Shown: positions 53,407 through 61,368 of the stretch, in pieces | Layout of the letters: every line of letters begins with the position of its first letter | Numbering within the stretch: the stretch's first letter is position 1 | NCBI RefSeq assembly: GCF_014200675.1 | Contig: NZ_JACHCI010000026.1 | Span: 1-64,000 of the forward strand | From: Janthinobacterium saanense | GTDB lineage: Bacteria; Pseudomonadota; Gammaproteobacteria; Burkholderiales; Burkholderiaceae_D | DNA: 64,000 nt | Direction of reading: 5' to 3' | The notes under the pieces: model-generated | What the model was told of the DNA's origin: nothing | What the model saw: the letters and a program-made list of their open reading frames with translations, nothing else | The model's database searches: none | Program-made: the position numbers and the translations under genes

Positions 53407-56100
53407 ATGATCAAACCGGGCCACCGCGCCTTTCCCCGTACCGTTTCGCGCTTGCTGGCCAACGATTTGCTGCGCGCGTCGCGGGCCGACGTGCCCGCCG
53501 TGATGGTGAGCTTGCGCAGCCGCGAAGAAGGCCTCAGTTCCAGCGAAGTGGCGGCGCTGCAGGCCCGCCACGGCAGCAACCAGGTGGCGCATGAACGGCC
53601 GCTGCCCTGGTGGCGCCAGCTGTGGCAAAGCTACCGCAATCCCTTCAACCTGCTGCTGTCGGTGCTGGCGGCCGTCTCGCTGCTGACCAGCGACGTGCGG
53701 GCCGCCGTCGTGATCGGCACCATGGTGGTGCTGTCGACCTTGCTGCGCTTTGGCGTCGAGCGCCGCTCGCATGGCGCGGCCCTGCGCCTGCAAGCCATGG
53801 TGGGCAACACGGCTACCGTGCTGCGGCGCGACCTGTCGCATGAGGCAGCCGACGATGCGCGCCGCTATTTCGAGGTGCAGTTGCACGGCCGCGATTCCAG
53901 CGCGCTGGAAGTACCCTTCATTGCGCTGGTGCCCGGTGAAATCGTGCTGCTGTCGGCCGGCGACATGATACCGGCCGACTGCCGCGTGCTGGCGGCCAAG
54001 GACTTGTTTGTCAGCCAGGCGGCGCTGACGGGCGAGTTTTTCCCGGTCGAGAAATTCGTCGACCGCCAGCGCTTTGCAGGTGACAATCCGCTGGAACTGG
54101 ACAATCTGCTGTTCATGGGCACCACCGTGGTCTCGGGCACGGCCAGGGCGGTGGTGCTGACGACGGGCAGCCGCAGTTATTTCGGCGCCGTCGCCGCGCA
54201 GCTGAGCGAGCGGGGACGCGAGCCGACGGCCTTCCAGGCGGGCGTCAACAGCGTCAGCTGGCTGCTGATACGCTTTGCGCTGGTGCTGGCGCCCTTCGTT
54301 TTGCTGATCAATGGCGCCGCCCGTGGCGACTGGAGCGAAGCGTGCCTGTTCGCCCTGTCGGTGGCGGTCGGCCTGACGCCGGAAATGCTGCCCGTGATCG
54401 TCACGGCGGCACTGGCCCGTGGCGCGGCCATGCTGGCGCGCCACAAGGTCATCGTCAAGCGCCTGGACGCGATCCAGAACATGGGCGCCATGGACGTGCT
54501 GTGCCTGGATAAAACCGGCACCCTGACCCAGGATGCGCTGGTGGTGGCGCAGCACACGGATGCTTTCGGCGCCGACAGCGGCACCGTGCTGCGGCTGGCC
54601 TTTTTGAACAGCCATTTCCAGACCGGCCTGAAAAACCTGCTCGATACGGCGCTGCTGGCGCATATGCCGCCCGAAGTGGCGCAGGAACTGGCGCAGCGCT
54701 ACCTCAAGATCGACGAGATTCCCTTTGATTTCCAGCGCCGCCGCATGTCGGTCATCGTCGGCGCAGCAGACAGCGACGATGAAGAAGCGCATCGTTTGAT
54801 TTGCAAGGGCGCGCTGGAAGACGTGCTGTCCGCTTGCACCGCCGTGCGCCAGGGTAGCGACACGCTGTCGCTGGACAAGGCCGTGCTCGAGCGTTTGCTG
54901 CGCGTCACGCGCACCCTGGGCGAGCAAGGCTTGCGCGTGGTGGCGGTGGCTGAACGGGCCGTGCCGCGCACGCAAACTGCGTTTTCAAGGGACGATGAAG
55001 AGCAGCTGACACTGGTCGGTTATCTGGCCTTCCTCGACCCCGTCAAGACCAGCGCGGCGCAGGCGCTGGCGGCGTTGACGGCGCAGGGCGTGTCCCTGAA
55101 AATCCTCACGGGCGACAATGAACTGGTCACAGGAAAAGTGTGCCAGGAACTGGGCCTGGCCATGTGCGGCATGGTGCTGGGGCCGCAGATCGAACGGCTG
55201 GACGATGTGCAGCTGGCGGCAGTCGCCGCCCGCAACACCGTCTTTGCCCGCCTCACGCCGCTGCACAAGGAACGCCTGGTGCGCGCCCTGCGCGGCGATG
55301 GCCATATCGTCGGCTTCATCGGTGACGGCATCAATGACGCGGCGGCCCTGCGCACGGCCGATATCGGCATCTCGGTCGATACGGCCGTCGATGTGGCGCG
55401 CGACGCGGCCGACATCATCCTGCTCGACAAGGACTTGACGGTGCTGGCGGCCGGCGTGCGCGAAGGCCGCAAGACCTTCAGCAATATGCTGAAATACATA
55501 CGCATGTCGGCCAGCTCCAACTTCGGCAATGTGTTTTCGGTGCTGGTGGCCAGCGCCTTTCTACCATTCCTGCCGATGCTGCCGCTGCATCTGCTGGTGC
55601 AAAACCTGCTGTACGACGTGTCGCAGGTGGCGATTCCGTTCGACCATGTCGATGAAGAATTGCTGACCAAGCCGCTGCAGTGGAATCCAACAGGCATAGG
55701 CCGCTTCATGCTCTACTTCGGTCCTTTGAGCTCGATCTTTGACTTGCTGACGTTTGCGCTGATGTGGTGGGTGTTTCACGCCAACACGCCGGCCAGCCAG
55801 GGCTTGTTCCAGTCGGGCTGGTTCGTGGTCGGGCTGCTGACGCAAGTGCTGGTGGTGCACCTGATCCGTACGCCAAAACTGTCTTTCTTTGACAGCGTGG
55901 CTTCCTGGCCGGTGCTGGCCATGACGGTGCTGATCATGGGCATCGGTATCTATTTACCGATGGGCCCCTTGGCGGGCTACTTCCAGCTGGTCGCGCTGCC
56001 GCTGGCCTACTTCCCGTGGCTGCTGGGAATACTGCTGTGCTACGTGGTGCTGGTGACAGCCTTGAAACGCTGGTATATCCGCCGCTACGGCTGGCGCTGA
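53407..56100 (+). CDS. mgtA: MgtA-type magnesium-translocating P-type ATPase
   Basis: An 897-residue P3-type ATPase. The phosphorylation motif is CLDKTGTLT with Asp368. The TGEFFPVEK actuator loop takes the place of TGES; the hinge GDGINDAAALRTADIGISVD and the final six-helix region are typical of MgtA/MgtB. MgtA imports Mg2+ from the periplasm using ATP. It begins 12 bp after the outer-membrane gene with GGGAG upstream, so it is the last gene of a four-gene operon with a metal exporter, an uncommon pairing of import and efflux. Confidence 0.94.
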   Translation: MIKPGHRAFPRTVSRLLANDLLRASRADVPAVMVSLRSREEGLSSSEVAALQARHGSNQVAHERPLPWWRQLWQSYRNPFNLLLSVLAAVSLLTSDVRAAVVIGTMVVLSTLLRFGVERRSHGAALRLQAMVGNTATVLRRDLSHEAADDARRYFEVQLHGRDSSALEVPFIALVPGEIVLLSAGDMIPADCRVLAAKDLFVSQAALTGEFFPVEKFVDRQRFAGDNPLELDNLLFMGTTVVSGTARAVVLTTGSRSYFGAVAAQLSERGREPTAFQAGVNSVSWLLIRFALVLAPFVLLINGAARGDWSEACLFALSVAVGLTPEMLPVIVTAALARGAAMLARHKVIVKRLDAIQNMGAMDVLCLDKTGTLTQDALVVAQHTDAFGADSGTVLRLAFLNSHFQTGLKNLLDTALLAHMPPEVAQELAQRYLKIDEIPFDFQRRRMSVIVGAADSDDEEAHRLICKGALEDVLSACTAVRQGSDTLSLDKAVLERLLRVTRTLGEQGLRVVAVAERAVPRTQTAFSRDDEEQLTLVGYLAFLDPVKTSAAQALAALTAQGVSLKILTGDNELVTGKVCQELGLAMCGMVLGPQIERLDDVQLAAVAARNTVFARLTPLHKERLVRALRGDGHIVGFIGDGINDAAALRTADIGISVDTAVDVARDAADIILLDKDLTVLAAGVREGRKTFSNMLKYIRMSASSNFGNVFSVLVASAFLPFLPMLPLHLLVQNLLYDVSQVAIPFDHVDEELLTKPLQWNPTGIGRFMLYFGPLSSIFDLLTFALMWWVFHANTPASQGLFQSGWFVVGLLTQVLVVHLIRTPKLSFFDSVASWPVLAMTVLIMGIGIYLPMGPLAGYFQLVALPLAYFPWLLGILLCYVVLVTALKRWYIRRYGWR

Positions 56101-56125
56101 AGCGGCAGATGGTCAAGCCACATGC

Positions 56126-56329
56126 TTAGTCAGGCTGTGCCGGCGCTGCAGCGGCGTCGGCAGAGTCTGCCTCTGACTCGGACTCGGCATCATCTTCAGC
56201 ATCGCCCTCGCCATCAGCCGGCTTGGGATTGTTTTTTGCTTCCAGCTTGCGTCGGGCTTTTTCTTCGGCCTTCTTCTTCTTTTCCAGCTCTTTTTGTCGT
56301 TTTTCGTATTGGAAATTGGTCTTGGCCAT
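56126..56329 (-). CDS. Small highly charged conserved protein
   Basis: A 67-residue hydrophilic protein. The first half is Lys/Glu-rich and predicted helical (QYEKRQKELEKKKKAEEKARRKLEAK); the second half is acidic and low-complexity (Asp/Glu/Ser/Ala). There are no membrane segments or Cys. It has a good ribosome site (AGAGGTAG) before the ATG. I recall similar short KKKK-linker proteins near xerD in betaproteobacteria, but I do not know a function. Confidence 0.7.
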   Translation of the reverse strand: MAKTNFQYEKRQKELEKKKKAEEKARRKLEAKNNPKPADGEGDAEDDAESESEADSADAAAAPAQPD

Positions 56330-56420
56330 GAACTACCTCTTTAGTTTTTAAATGTAACAGATGAACGCATAAGCACATTATGACGCAACTTATGACGCAA
56401 CTGCAGCAAACACTCCATTT

Positions 56421-57338
56421 TCAGCCACGGGGATGATGTTGCGCATGCAAAAGTTTCAAGCGTTCGCGCGCCACATGGGTATAAATTTGCGTGGTGGAAA
56501 TATCTGAATGCCCGAGCAATAGTTGTACGACACGCAAGTCCGCGCCATGGTTCAGCAGATGCGTGGCAAACGCGTGGCGCAAGGTATGCGGCGACAGGGG
56601 CGCCGTAATCCCCGCCTGCAGCGCATGTTTCTTGATAACAACCCAGAACATTTGCCGCGTCATCGCACCGCCGCGCCGCGTCACGAACAGGGCGTCATCC
56701 ATCTGCCCGTCGAGTATCACGCCACGTGCTTCCTTCAGGTAACGCTCTATCCACAGCCGCGCCTGCTCGCCAAACGGCACCAGCCGCGTCTTGCTGCCCT
56801 TGCCCGTGATGCGCAGCACGCCATCGTTCAGGCTCAGCTCAACCGATTTCAAGTCGACCAGTTCCGACACGCGCAAACCGCTCGCATACATCAGTTCGAG
56901 CATGGTGCGCTCGCGCAGTCCCAGCGGCGTGCTCACGTCGGGCGCGGCCAGCAGCGCTTCGACCTGCGCCTCGCTCAGGGTATGGACGAAACGGGGTGCT
57001 TGCTTGGCTGATACCATTTTCAGACAAGGATCGGCAGCGATGTGCTTTTGCCGCAGGGCCAGCTGGTAAAAACGCTTGAGCACGGACAAACGCCGGTTCG
57101 ACGAAGTCGCCTTGCTTTCTTCGTGGCGGGCAGCGAAATAGGCTTCGATGTCGCTGGTGGACACTTCGTAGAGGCTGTCGCGCCCGGGCCGCGCCACTTC
57201 CAGCCAGCGCGCAAACAAGCGCATGTCGCGCCGGTAAGCATCGAGCGAGTTTTTCGACAAGCCGTCTTCCAGCCACAGGCTGTCACAGAATTCATCGATC
57301 AGTGTCACATTGTCGGGCGCCAGCAGGGCATTCATCAT
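56421..57338 (-). CDS. xerD: Site-specific tyrosine recombinase XerD
   Basis: A 305-residue tyrosine recombinase of the XerC/XerD pair, which resolves chromosome dimers at dif. The SAM-like core-binding domain (residues 1-110) precedes the catalytic domain with Arg in ASGLRVSEL, HTLRHAFATHLL (H-x-x-R), GHSDISTTQIYTHV with the His and the nucleophilic Tyr. The full RKHRHY set is intact, unlike the integrase remnant at the left end. Its ATG overlaps the ogt stop by 4 bp. Confidence 0.95.
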   Translation of the reverse strand: MMNALLAPDNVTLIDEFCDSLWLEDGLSKNSLDAYRRDMRLFARWLEVARPGRDSLYEVSTSDIEAYFAARHEESKATSSNRRLSVLKRFYQLALRQKHIAADPCLKMVSAKQAPRFVHTLSEAQVEALLAAPDVSTPLGLRERTMLELMYASGLRVSELVDLKSVELSLNDGVLRITGKGSKTRLVPFGEQARLWIERYLKEARGVILDGQMDDALFVTRRGGAMTRQMFWVVIKKHALQAGITAPLSPHTLRHAFATHLLNHGADLRVVQLLLGHSDISTTQIYTHVARERLKLLHAQHHPRG

Positions 57339-57835
57339 GAATAAGCCTCCACGCCCTCATGGGCCAGTAGCCAGCGCTTCACGCCCAAATGAAATCCATT
57401 GCCATCGTCGTGGTTGGCAAAACCGCCCAGGCCGCCAGCCGCCGTGACCCGGTGGCAAGGGATTACCAGCGGAAACCAGTTGGCGCCGCATGCCTGGCCC
57501 ACGGCGCGCGGCGCCGAGCCGATCAAACGGGCCACGTCGCCATAGGTGCGCACCTGGCCGCGTGGAATCGACGCAATCGCTGCCCACACGCGCTGCTGAT
57601 AAGCGCTGCCCACCGGCGCCAGCGCCAAGTCGAAACGATAGGCAGGATCGGCAAAATAGCGGCTCAGTTGTTCAGCGGCGCGCTCTGCGACGGCGTCCTG
57701 CGCCTCTTTTTCGTGGAAGTGGGGCGGCAGGTAAACCAGTTCGCGCAGCAAGCCCGCCTCGGTGCGCACGCCCACGGCGCCGAAAGGCGCGGCGACAATC
57801 GCGCTGAACAGTTCGCTACCCTGTTGTTTTTTCAT
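57335..57835 (-). CDS. ogt: Methylated-DNA-[protein]-cysteine S-methyltransferase (Ogt type)
   Basis: A 166-residue suicide DNA-repair protein that moves the alkyl group from O6-methylguanine to its own Cys. The active site IPCHRV has Cys127; the DNA-binding helix region QRVWAAIASIPRGQVRTYGDVARLIGSAPRAVGQA (read in parts) with the Arg finger precedes it. There is no Ada regulatory domain. I chose the ATG at 57833-57835 (MKKQQGSELF) as the family start; the upstream in-frame ATG adds 17 unusual residues. It is translationally coupled to xerD. Confidence 0.93.
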   Translation of the reverse strand: MKKQQGSELFSAIVAAPFGAVGVRTEAGLLRELVYLPPHFHEKEAQDAVAERAAEQLSRYFADPAYRFDLALAPVGSAYQQRVWAAIASIPRGQVRTYGDVARLIGSAPRAVGQACGANWFPLVIPCHRVTAAGGLGGFANHDDGNGFHLGVKRWLLAHEGVEAYS

Positions 57836-58262
57836 GAACTTTTTAGTATGGCAAAGTGTGTGGTAAATAAGCAACTTAAGCATCAAAAATGTGCGTCAAC
57901 ACAATTATGCACGCTAGTTGCGGGTGCGGGCGAGCAGTTGCACAGGCGAAAAAAAAGCGCACCAGACGGTGCGCTTCAAGTAATGCTTCACGTTCCCGGT
58001 CGTTTGGGTCCGCCGGTGTCAGCTCGTGGCCGCAGACAGCTATGACTCAACAACTTCTGTGAAACGTGTGTCTCCTCAATATATCCCCGGTATCAATACC
58101 GTTGTTATAGACCACTCCCCCACCAACTCTGCCACTAATTCTGTAAGACCACCTTGCTACCAGTACGCATATCGATATGCAGGCACCCCGACAAGGCTGC
58201 CCATCATAACGTATTTAACCGACGGGATCGATTTTTTTTGCGCCATGATGGGGCGTAGCGTT
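57836..58262. other. 427-bp region between ogt and the TRAP operon
   Basis: It contains the terminator at 57949-57976, a perfect 14-bp palindrome GCATATCGATATGC (58167-58180) and a small CGGTAT/ATACCG hairpin (58088-58101). The segment from 58100 to 58262 lies just after the dctM stop and has no gene I can support. Confidence 0.6.
57949..57976 (-). terminator. Terminator of the TRAP transporter operon
   Basis: Nine-bp stem AAGCGCACC/GGTGCGCTT (57955-57963, 57968-57976) with a 4-nt loop. On the minus strand it runs into eight T residues (the A tract at 57949-57956). It lies about 290 bp after dctM. Confidence 0.85.
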
Positions 58263-59543
58263 TTAGCCATAGATCAAGTTAGGCAACCAGAGCGAGATTT
58301 GTGGCACGTAAGTCACAAGTCCCAGGAAGGCGAGCATCGTCAGCAGCCATGGCATGACAGCCACGGTCAGCTCGGAAATACCCATCTTGGTGATGCCCGA
58401 GGCCACATACAGGTTCAAGCCCACCGGCGGATGGCACATGCCCACTTCCATGTTGACCACGATCAGGATGCCGAAGTGCACGGGATCGATGCCCAGCTTC
58501 ATGGCCACAGGGAACAAAATCGGCGCCATGATCAGTACGATAGACGACGGTTCCATGATGTTACCGGCCAATAGCAGCAAGACGTTCACCACCAGCAGGA
58601 AGCTGATCACGCCCAGGCCCTTGCCCGTGATCCATTCCGCCATCGCTTGCGGGATGTTTTCACTGGTCATCAGGAAAGAGAACAGCACGGCGTTGGTGAT
58701 GATGTACAACAACATGGCCGACATCGAGGCGGAATCGAGCAGCACCTTGCCCACTTGCTTGATCTTCAAGTCTTTATACACAAACACGGCGATGAAGAAG
58801 GCGTACACCGCAGCCATGGCAGCCGCTTCGGTCGGCGTGAAGACGCCCGAATAGATGCCGCCCATGACGATGACGATCAGCAACAGGCCCCAGACGCTCT
58901 TCTTGAAGGTCACGAAACGCTCGCTCCAGCTGGCTTTTTTCATGCGTGGATAATTGTGCTTGCGCGCCAGGAACCAGGTGGTCAGGCCCAGCAGGATGGC
59001 CAGCATCAGTCCGGGAATCACGCCTGCCATGAACAGCTTGCCCACCGAGGTATTGGTCGAGACCGAATACATCACCATCACGATCGATGGCGGTATCAAG
59101 ATGCCCAGTGCACCCGAGGTGGTGATCACGCCGGCGCCGAAAGCGCGCGGATAACCTTGCTTGACCATCGCCGGCAGAATGATGGAACCGATCGCCACCA
59201 CGGTGGCAGGGCTGGAGCCGGACACGGCAGCAAACAGGGCGCACGCCATCACGCCGGCCAGCGCCAGGCCGCCATGCCAGTGGCCGACCATCGAGCTGGC
59301 GAAATTGATCATGCGCCTGGCCACCCCGCCATGCGTGAGGAAGTTACCGGCCAAAATAAAGAAGGGAATCGCCATGATCTCGAATTTTTCGATGCCCGTG
59401 AAAATCTTCAGGGCCACCGATTCGATGGGCACATTGGTCATGGTGAACAAAAAGGTCAGTACCGTCAGACCCAGTGAAATCGAAATCGGCATGCCGGTCA
59501 GCATCAGCGCCAGCAGCAGGACAAAAATAATCAGCGCGTTCAT
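58263..59543 (-). CDS. dctM: TRAP transporter large permease subunit DctM
   Basis: A 426-residue integral-membrane protein with about 12 helices, the main translocation subunit of a Na+-coupled TRAP uptake system. It shows DctM-type sequences such as ILAGNFLTHGGVARRMINFA, SGSSPATVVAIGSIILPAM and HFGILIVVNMEVGMCHPPVGLNLYVASGI (in parts). It overlaps dctQ by 4 bp. The genes downstream of dctP in the transcript are dctQ and then dctM. Confidence 0.95.
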   Translation of the reverse strand: MNALIIFVLLLALMLTGMPISISLGLTVLTFLFTMTNVPIESVALKIFTGIEKFEIMAIPFFILAGNFLTHGGVARRMINFASSMVGHWHGGLALAGVMACALFAAVSGSSPATVVAIGSIILPAMVKQGYPRAFGAGVITTSGALGILIPPSIVMVMYSVSTNTSVGKLFMAGVIPGLMLAILLGLTTWFLARKHNYPRMKKASWSERFVTFKKSVWGLLLIVIVMGGIYSGVFTPTEAAAMAAVYAFFIAVFVYKDLKIKQVGKVLLDSASMSAMLLYIITNAVLFSFLMTSENIPQAMAEWITGKGLGVISFLLVVNVLLLLAGNIMEPSSIVLIMAPILFPVAMKLGIDPVHFGILIVVNMEVGMCHPPVGLNLYVASGITKMGISELTVAVMPWLLTMLAFLGLVTYVPQISLWLPNLIYG

Positions 59544-60112
59544 GGCTTGGCTCCTTTTTCTTCCGCCGTCAATTCTTCGTCCAGTCCTTCGACGTGCGAA
59601 TGGTCATGTTTCGGCAAATCGCCGGTCTTGATGAAGTGCACCATCACTTGCATGAAGCGGAAGCACATCAGGTAGGAACCCAGCGGCACGGCCAGGTAGA
59701 CCAGCCACATGGGAATTTCCATGTCGGCCGAGGTCTGGTCGGTGTGGCCGATGGACCAGACAAAGCTGGCGCCCAGGGTGCCCACGATGCCCGTAAACAA
59801 GGCGCCTGCGCCCAGTCCCAGGATCACGAAACGGTGGCGCCAGCGCGGATTCATGCGGTTGATCAATACGTCGACGCCCACGTGGATGCCGGTGCGCACG
59901 CCATAGGCGGCGCCGAACTTGGCCATCCAGACGAACATATAGATGCACAATTCCTGTGCCCAGCTGGTGTTGATCTGGATCAGGTAGTCTTGCAGACCCG
60001 GTATCGGCAAGCCCGCCAGGTAGCGGTGCACGACCGCCAGGAAAATGATGAAAGTGGCTGCGCCCATCAGGGACGCAATCAGCCACTCCTCGAGATGATC
60101 AAGGAATTTCAT
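59540..60112 (-). CDS. dctQ: TRAP transporter small permease subunit DctQ
   Basis: A 190-residue, four-helix membrane protein. The family phrase WAQELCIYMFVWMAKFGAAYGVRTGIHVGVDVL covers helices two to three (read in parts). The start at 60110-60112 (MKFLDHLEEWL) is preferred over a start 63 bp further upstream that adds an unusual N-terminus. The acidic C-terminal tail (GLDEELTAEEKGAKP) is unremarkable. It works with DctM and the periplasmic DctP. Confidence 0.92.
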   Translation of the reverse strand: MKFLDHLEEWLIASLMGAATFIIFLAVVHRYLAGLPIPGLQDYLIQINTSWAQELCIYMFVWMAKFGAAYGVRTGIHVGVDVLINRMNPRWRHRFVILGLGAGALFTGIVGTLGASFVWSIGHTDQTSADMEIPMWLVYLAVPLGSYLMCFRFMQVMVHFIKTGDLPKHDHSHVEGLDEELTAEEKGAKP

Positions 60113-60228
60113 GGTGAAATGCTTTCGAAAAAGGGAGATCAGCGCGACCGCGACAAAAGCAGACGCGCACGGCAAAGCCGGACTGCCTGCCGCCAGGGCA
60201 GGTGCAGTCCGCTAGCACACAGTGCCTA

Positions 60229-61233
60229 TTACTTCGCGCTTTCCTTGTTGATCGCCGAAATCAGCTCTTTGCCGATACGGCTTTCCATGGTTTTTTGCAC
60301 AGGCGCCATGGCTTTGCGCCATTCGGCCTGCTCTTGCACGGTCAGGGTATAAACCTGGGTCTTGCCGGTTTTCTTGATGGCCTCGAGCGCCTGGTCGTTA
60401 TCGCGCTGGGCGATGGCTTTTTCAAACGTGGTGGCGTCGCGCATGGCTTGTTCCAGCTGGCCACGGATATCGGCGGGCAAGCCATCCCAGAACTTCTTGT
60501 TGACGATCACGGCGTAGCCCAGGTAACCGTGGTTGGAGACGGTCACGTGCTTTTGCACTTCGTTCATCTTCTGCGTGTACATATTCGATGGCGGATTTTC
60601 CGTGCCATCGACCACGCCCGTTTGCAGGGCCTGATACACTTCCGAAAACGCCAGTACTTGCGGATTGGCGCCCAGCGCGCGCATTTGCGCGTCCAGTACC
60701 TTGGACGACTGGATGCGCATTTTCAAGCCCTTGAAGTCGGCTGGATGATGCAGCGGCTTGTTGGCCGACATCACCTTGAAACCGTTATCCCAGTAAGCCA
60801 GGCCGGTGATGCCTTTGGGCTCCAGCTTTTTCAGCAAGCCCTTGCCGATTTCGCCTTCGGTGACGTTGTACAGCGCCGTCTTGGTCGGGAAAATATAAGG
60901 CAGATCGAATGCTTCGAATTCTTTCACGCCCAGCGGACCGAACTTGGCCAGCGAGGGCGCCAGCATTTGCACGGCACCCAGTTGCAAGGCTTCCAGTTCT
61001 TCCTTGTCCTTGTACAACTGGCTGTTCGGATACACTTCGATCTTGACCTTGCCATTCGTGGCTTTCTCGGCCAGCATCTTGAAGCGCTCGGCGGCCTGGC
61101 CTTTCGGCGTGTCCGTCGCCACGACATGGCTGAACTTGATGACGATAGGGGCTTGTGCCTGAGCCTGGGCGTATGCGCCGGCGGTAACGCCGATGGCCGC
61201 GCACAGCGCGACGAGCATGGTTTTCATTTTCAT
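60229..61233 (-). CDS. dctP: TRAP transporter periplasmic solute-binding protein DctP
   Basis: A 334-residue secreted protein. The signal peptide is cleaved after AYAQA (about residue 24). It belongs to the DctP family: IKFSHVVATDTPKGQAAERF, VYPNSQLYKDKEELEALQLGAVQM and FKGLKMRIQSSKVLDAQMRALGANP (in parts), with the conserved Arg of MRIQ that contacts the substrate carboxylate. Likely substrates are C4-dicarboxylates, inferred from the neighbouring DctS/DctR-like pair. It is the first gene of the operon, with CAGGAG at its ribosome site. Confidence 0.94.
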   Translation of the reverse strand: MKMKTMLVALCAAIGVTAGAYAQAQAQAPIVIKFSHVVATDTPKGQAAERFKMLAEKATNGKVKIEVYPNSQLYKDKEELEALQLGAVQMLAPSLAKFGPLGVKEFEAFDLPYIFPTKTALYNVTEGEIGKGLLKKLEPKGITGLAYWDNGFKVMSANKPLHHPADFKGLKMRIQSSKVLDAQMRALGANPQVLAFSEVYQALQTGVVDGTENPPSNMYTQKMNEVQKHVTVSNHGYLGYAVIVNKKFWDGLPADIRGQLEQAMRDATTFEKAIAQRDNDQALEAIKKTGKTQVYTLTVQEQAEWRKAMAPVQKTMESRIGKELISAINKESAK

Positions 61234-61312
61234 TACTGTCTCCTGATGGTTTTATGGTTATGAAATACTTTATTATTTGTCTACACCGATAGTGTTCTAA
61301 AGAAACTGCACA

Positions 61313-61338
61313 AGCTATTGTGGTTAACCACAATAGCT
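61313..61338. promoter_or_regulatory. Perfect 26-bp palindrome between dctP and the sensor kinase
   Basis: Half-site AGCTATTGTGGTT joined directly to its exact reverse complement. It ends 31 bp before the kinase start and lies 80 bp upstream of dctP, between divergent genes. This is the natural place for the regulator encoded at 63420 to bind. Confidence 0.8.
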
Positions 61339-61368
61339 GCGACCCGAGAAAGCGCTACCCTGCCCGCC

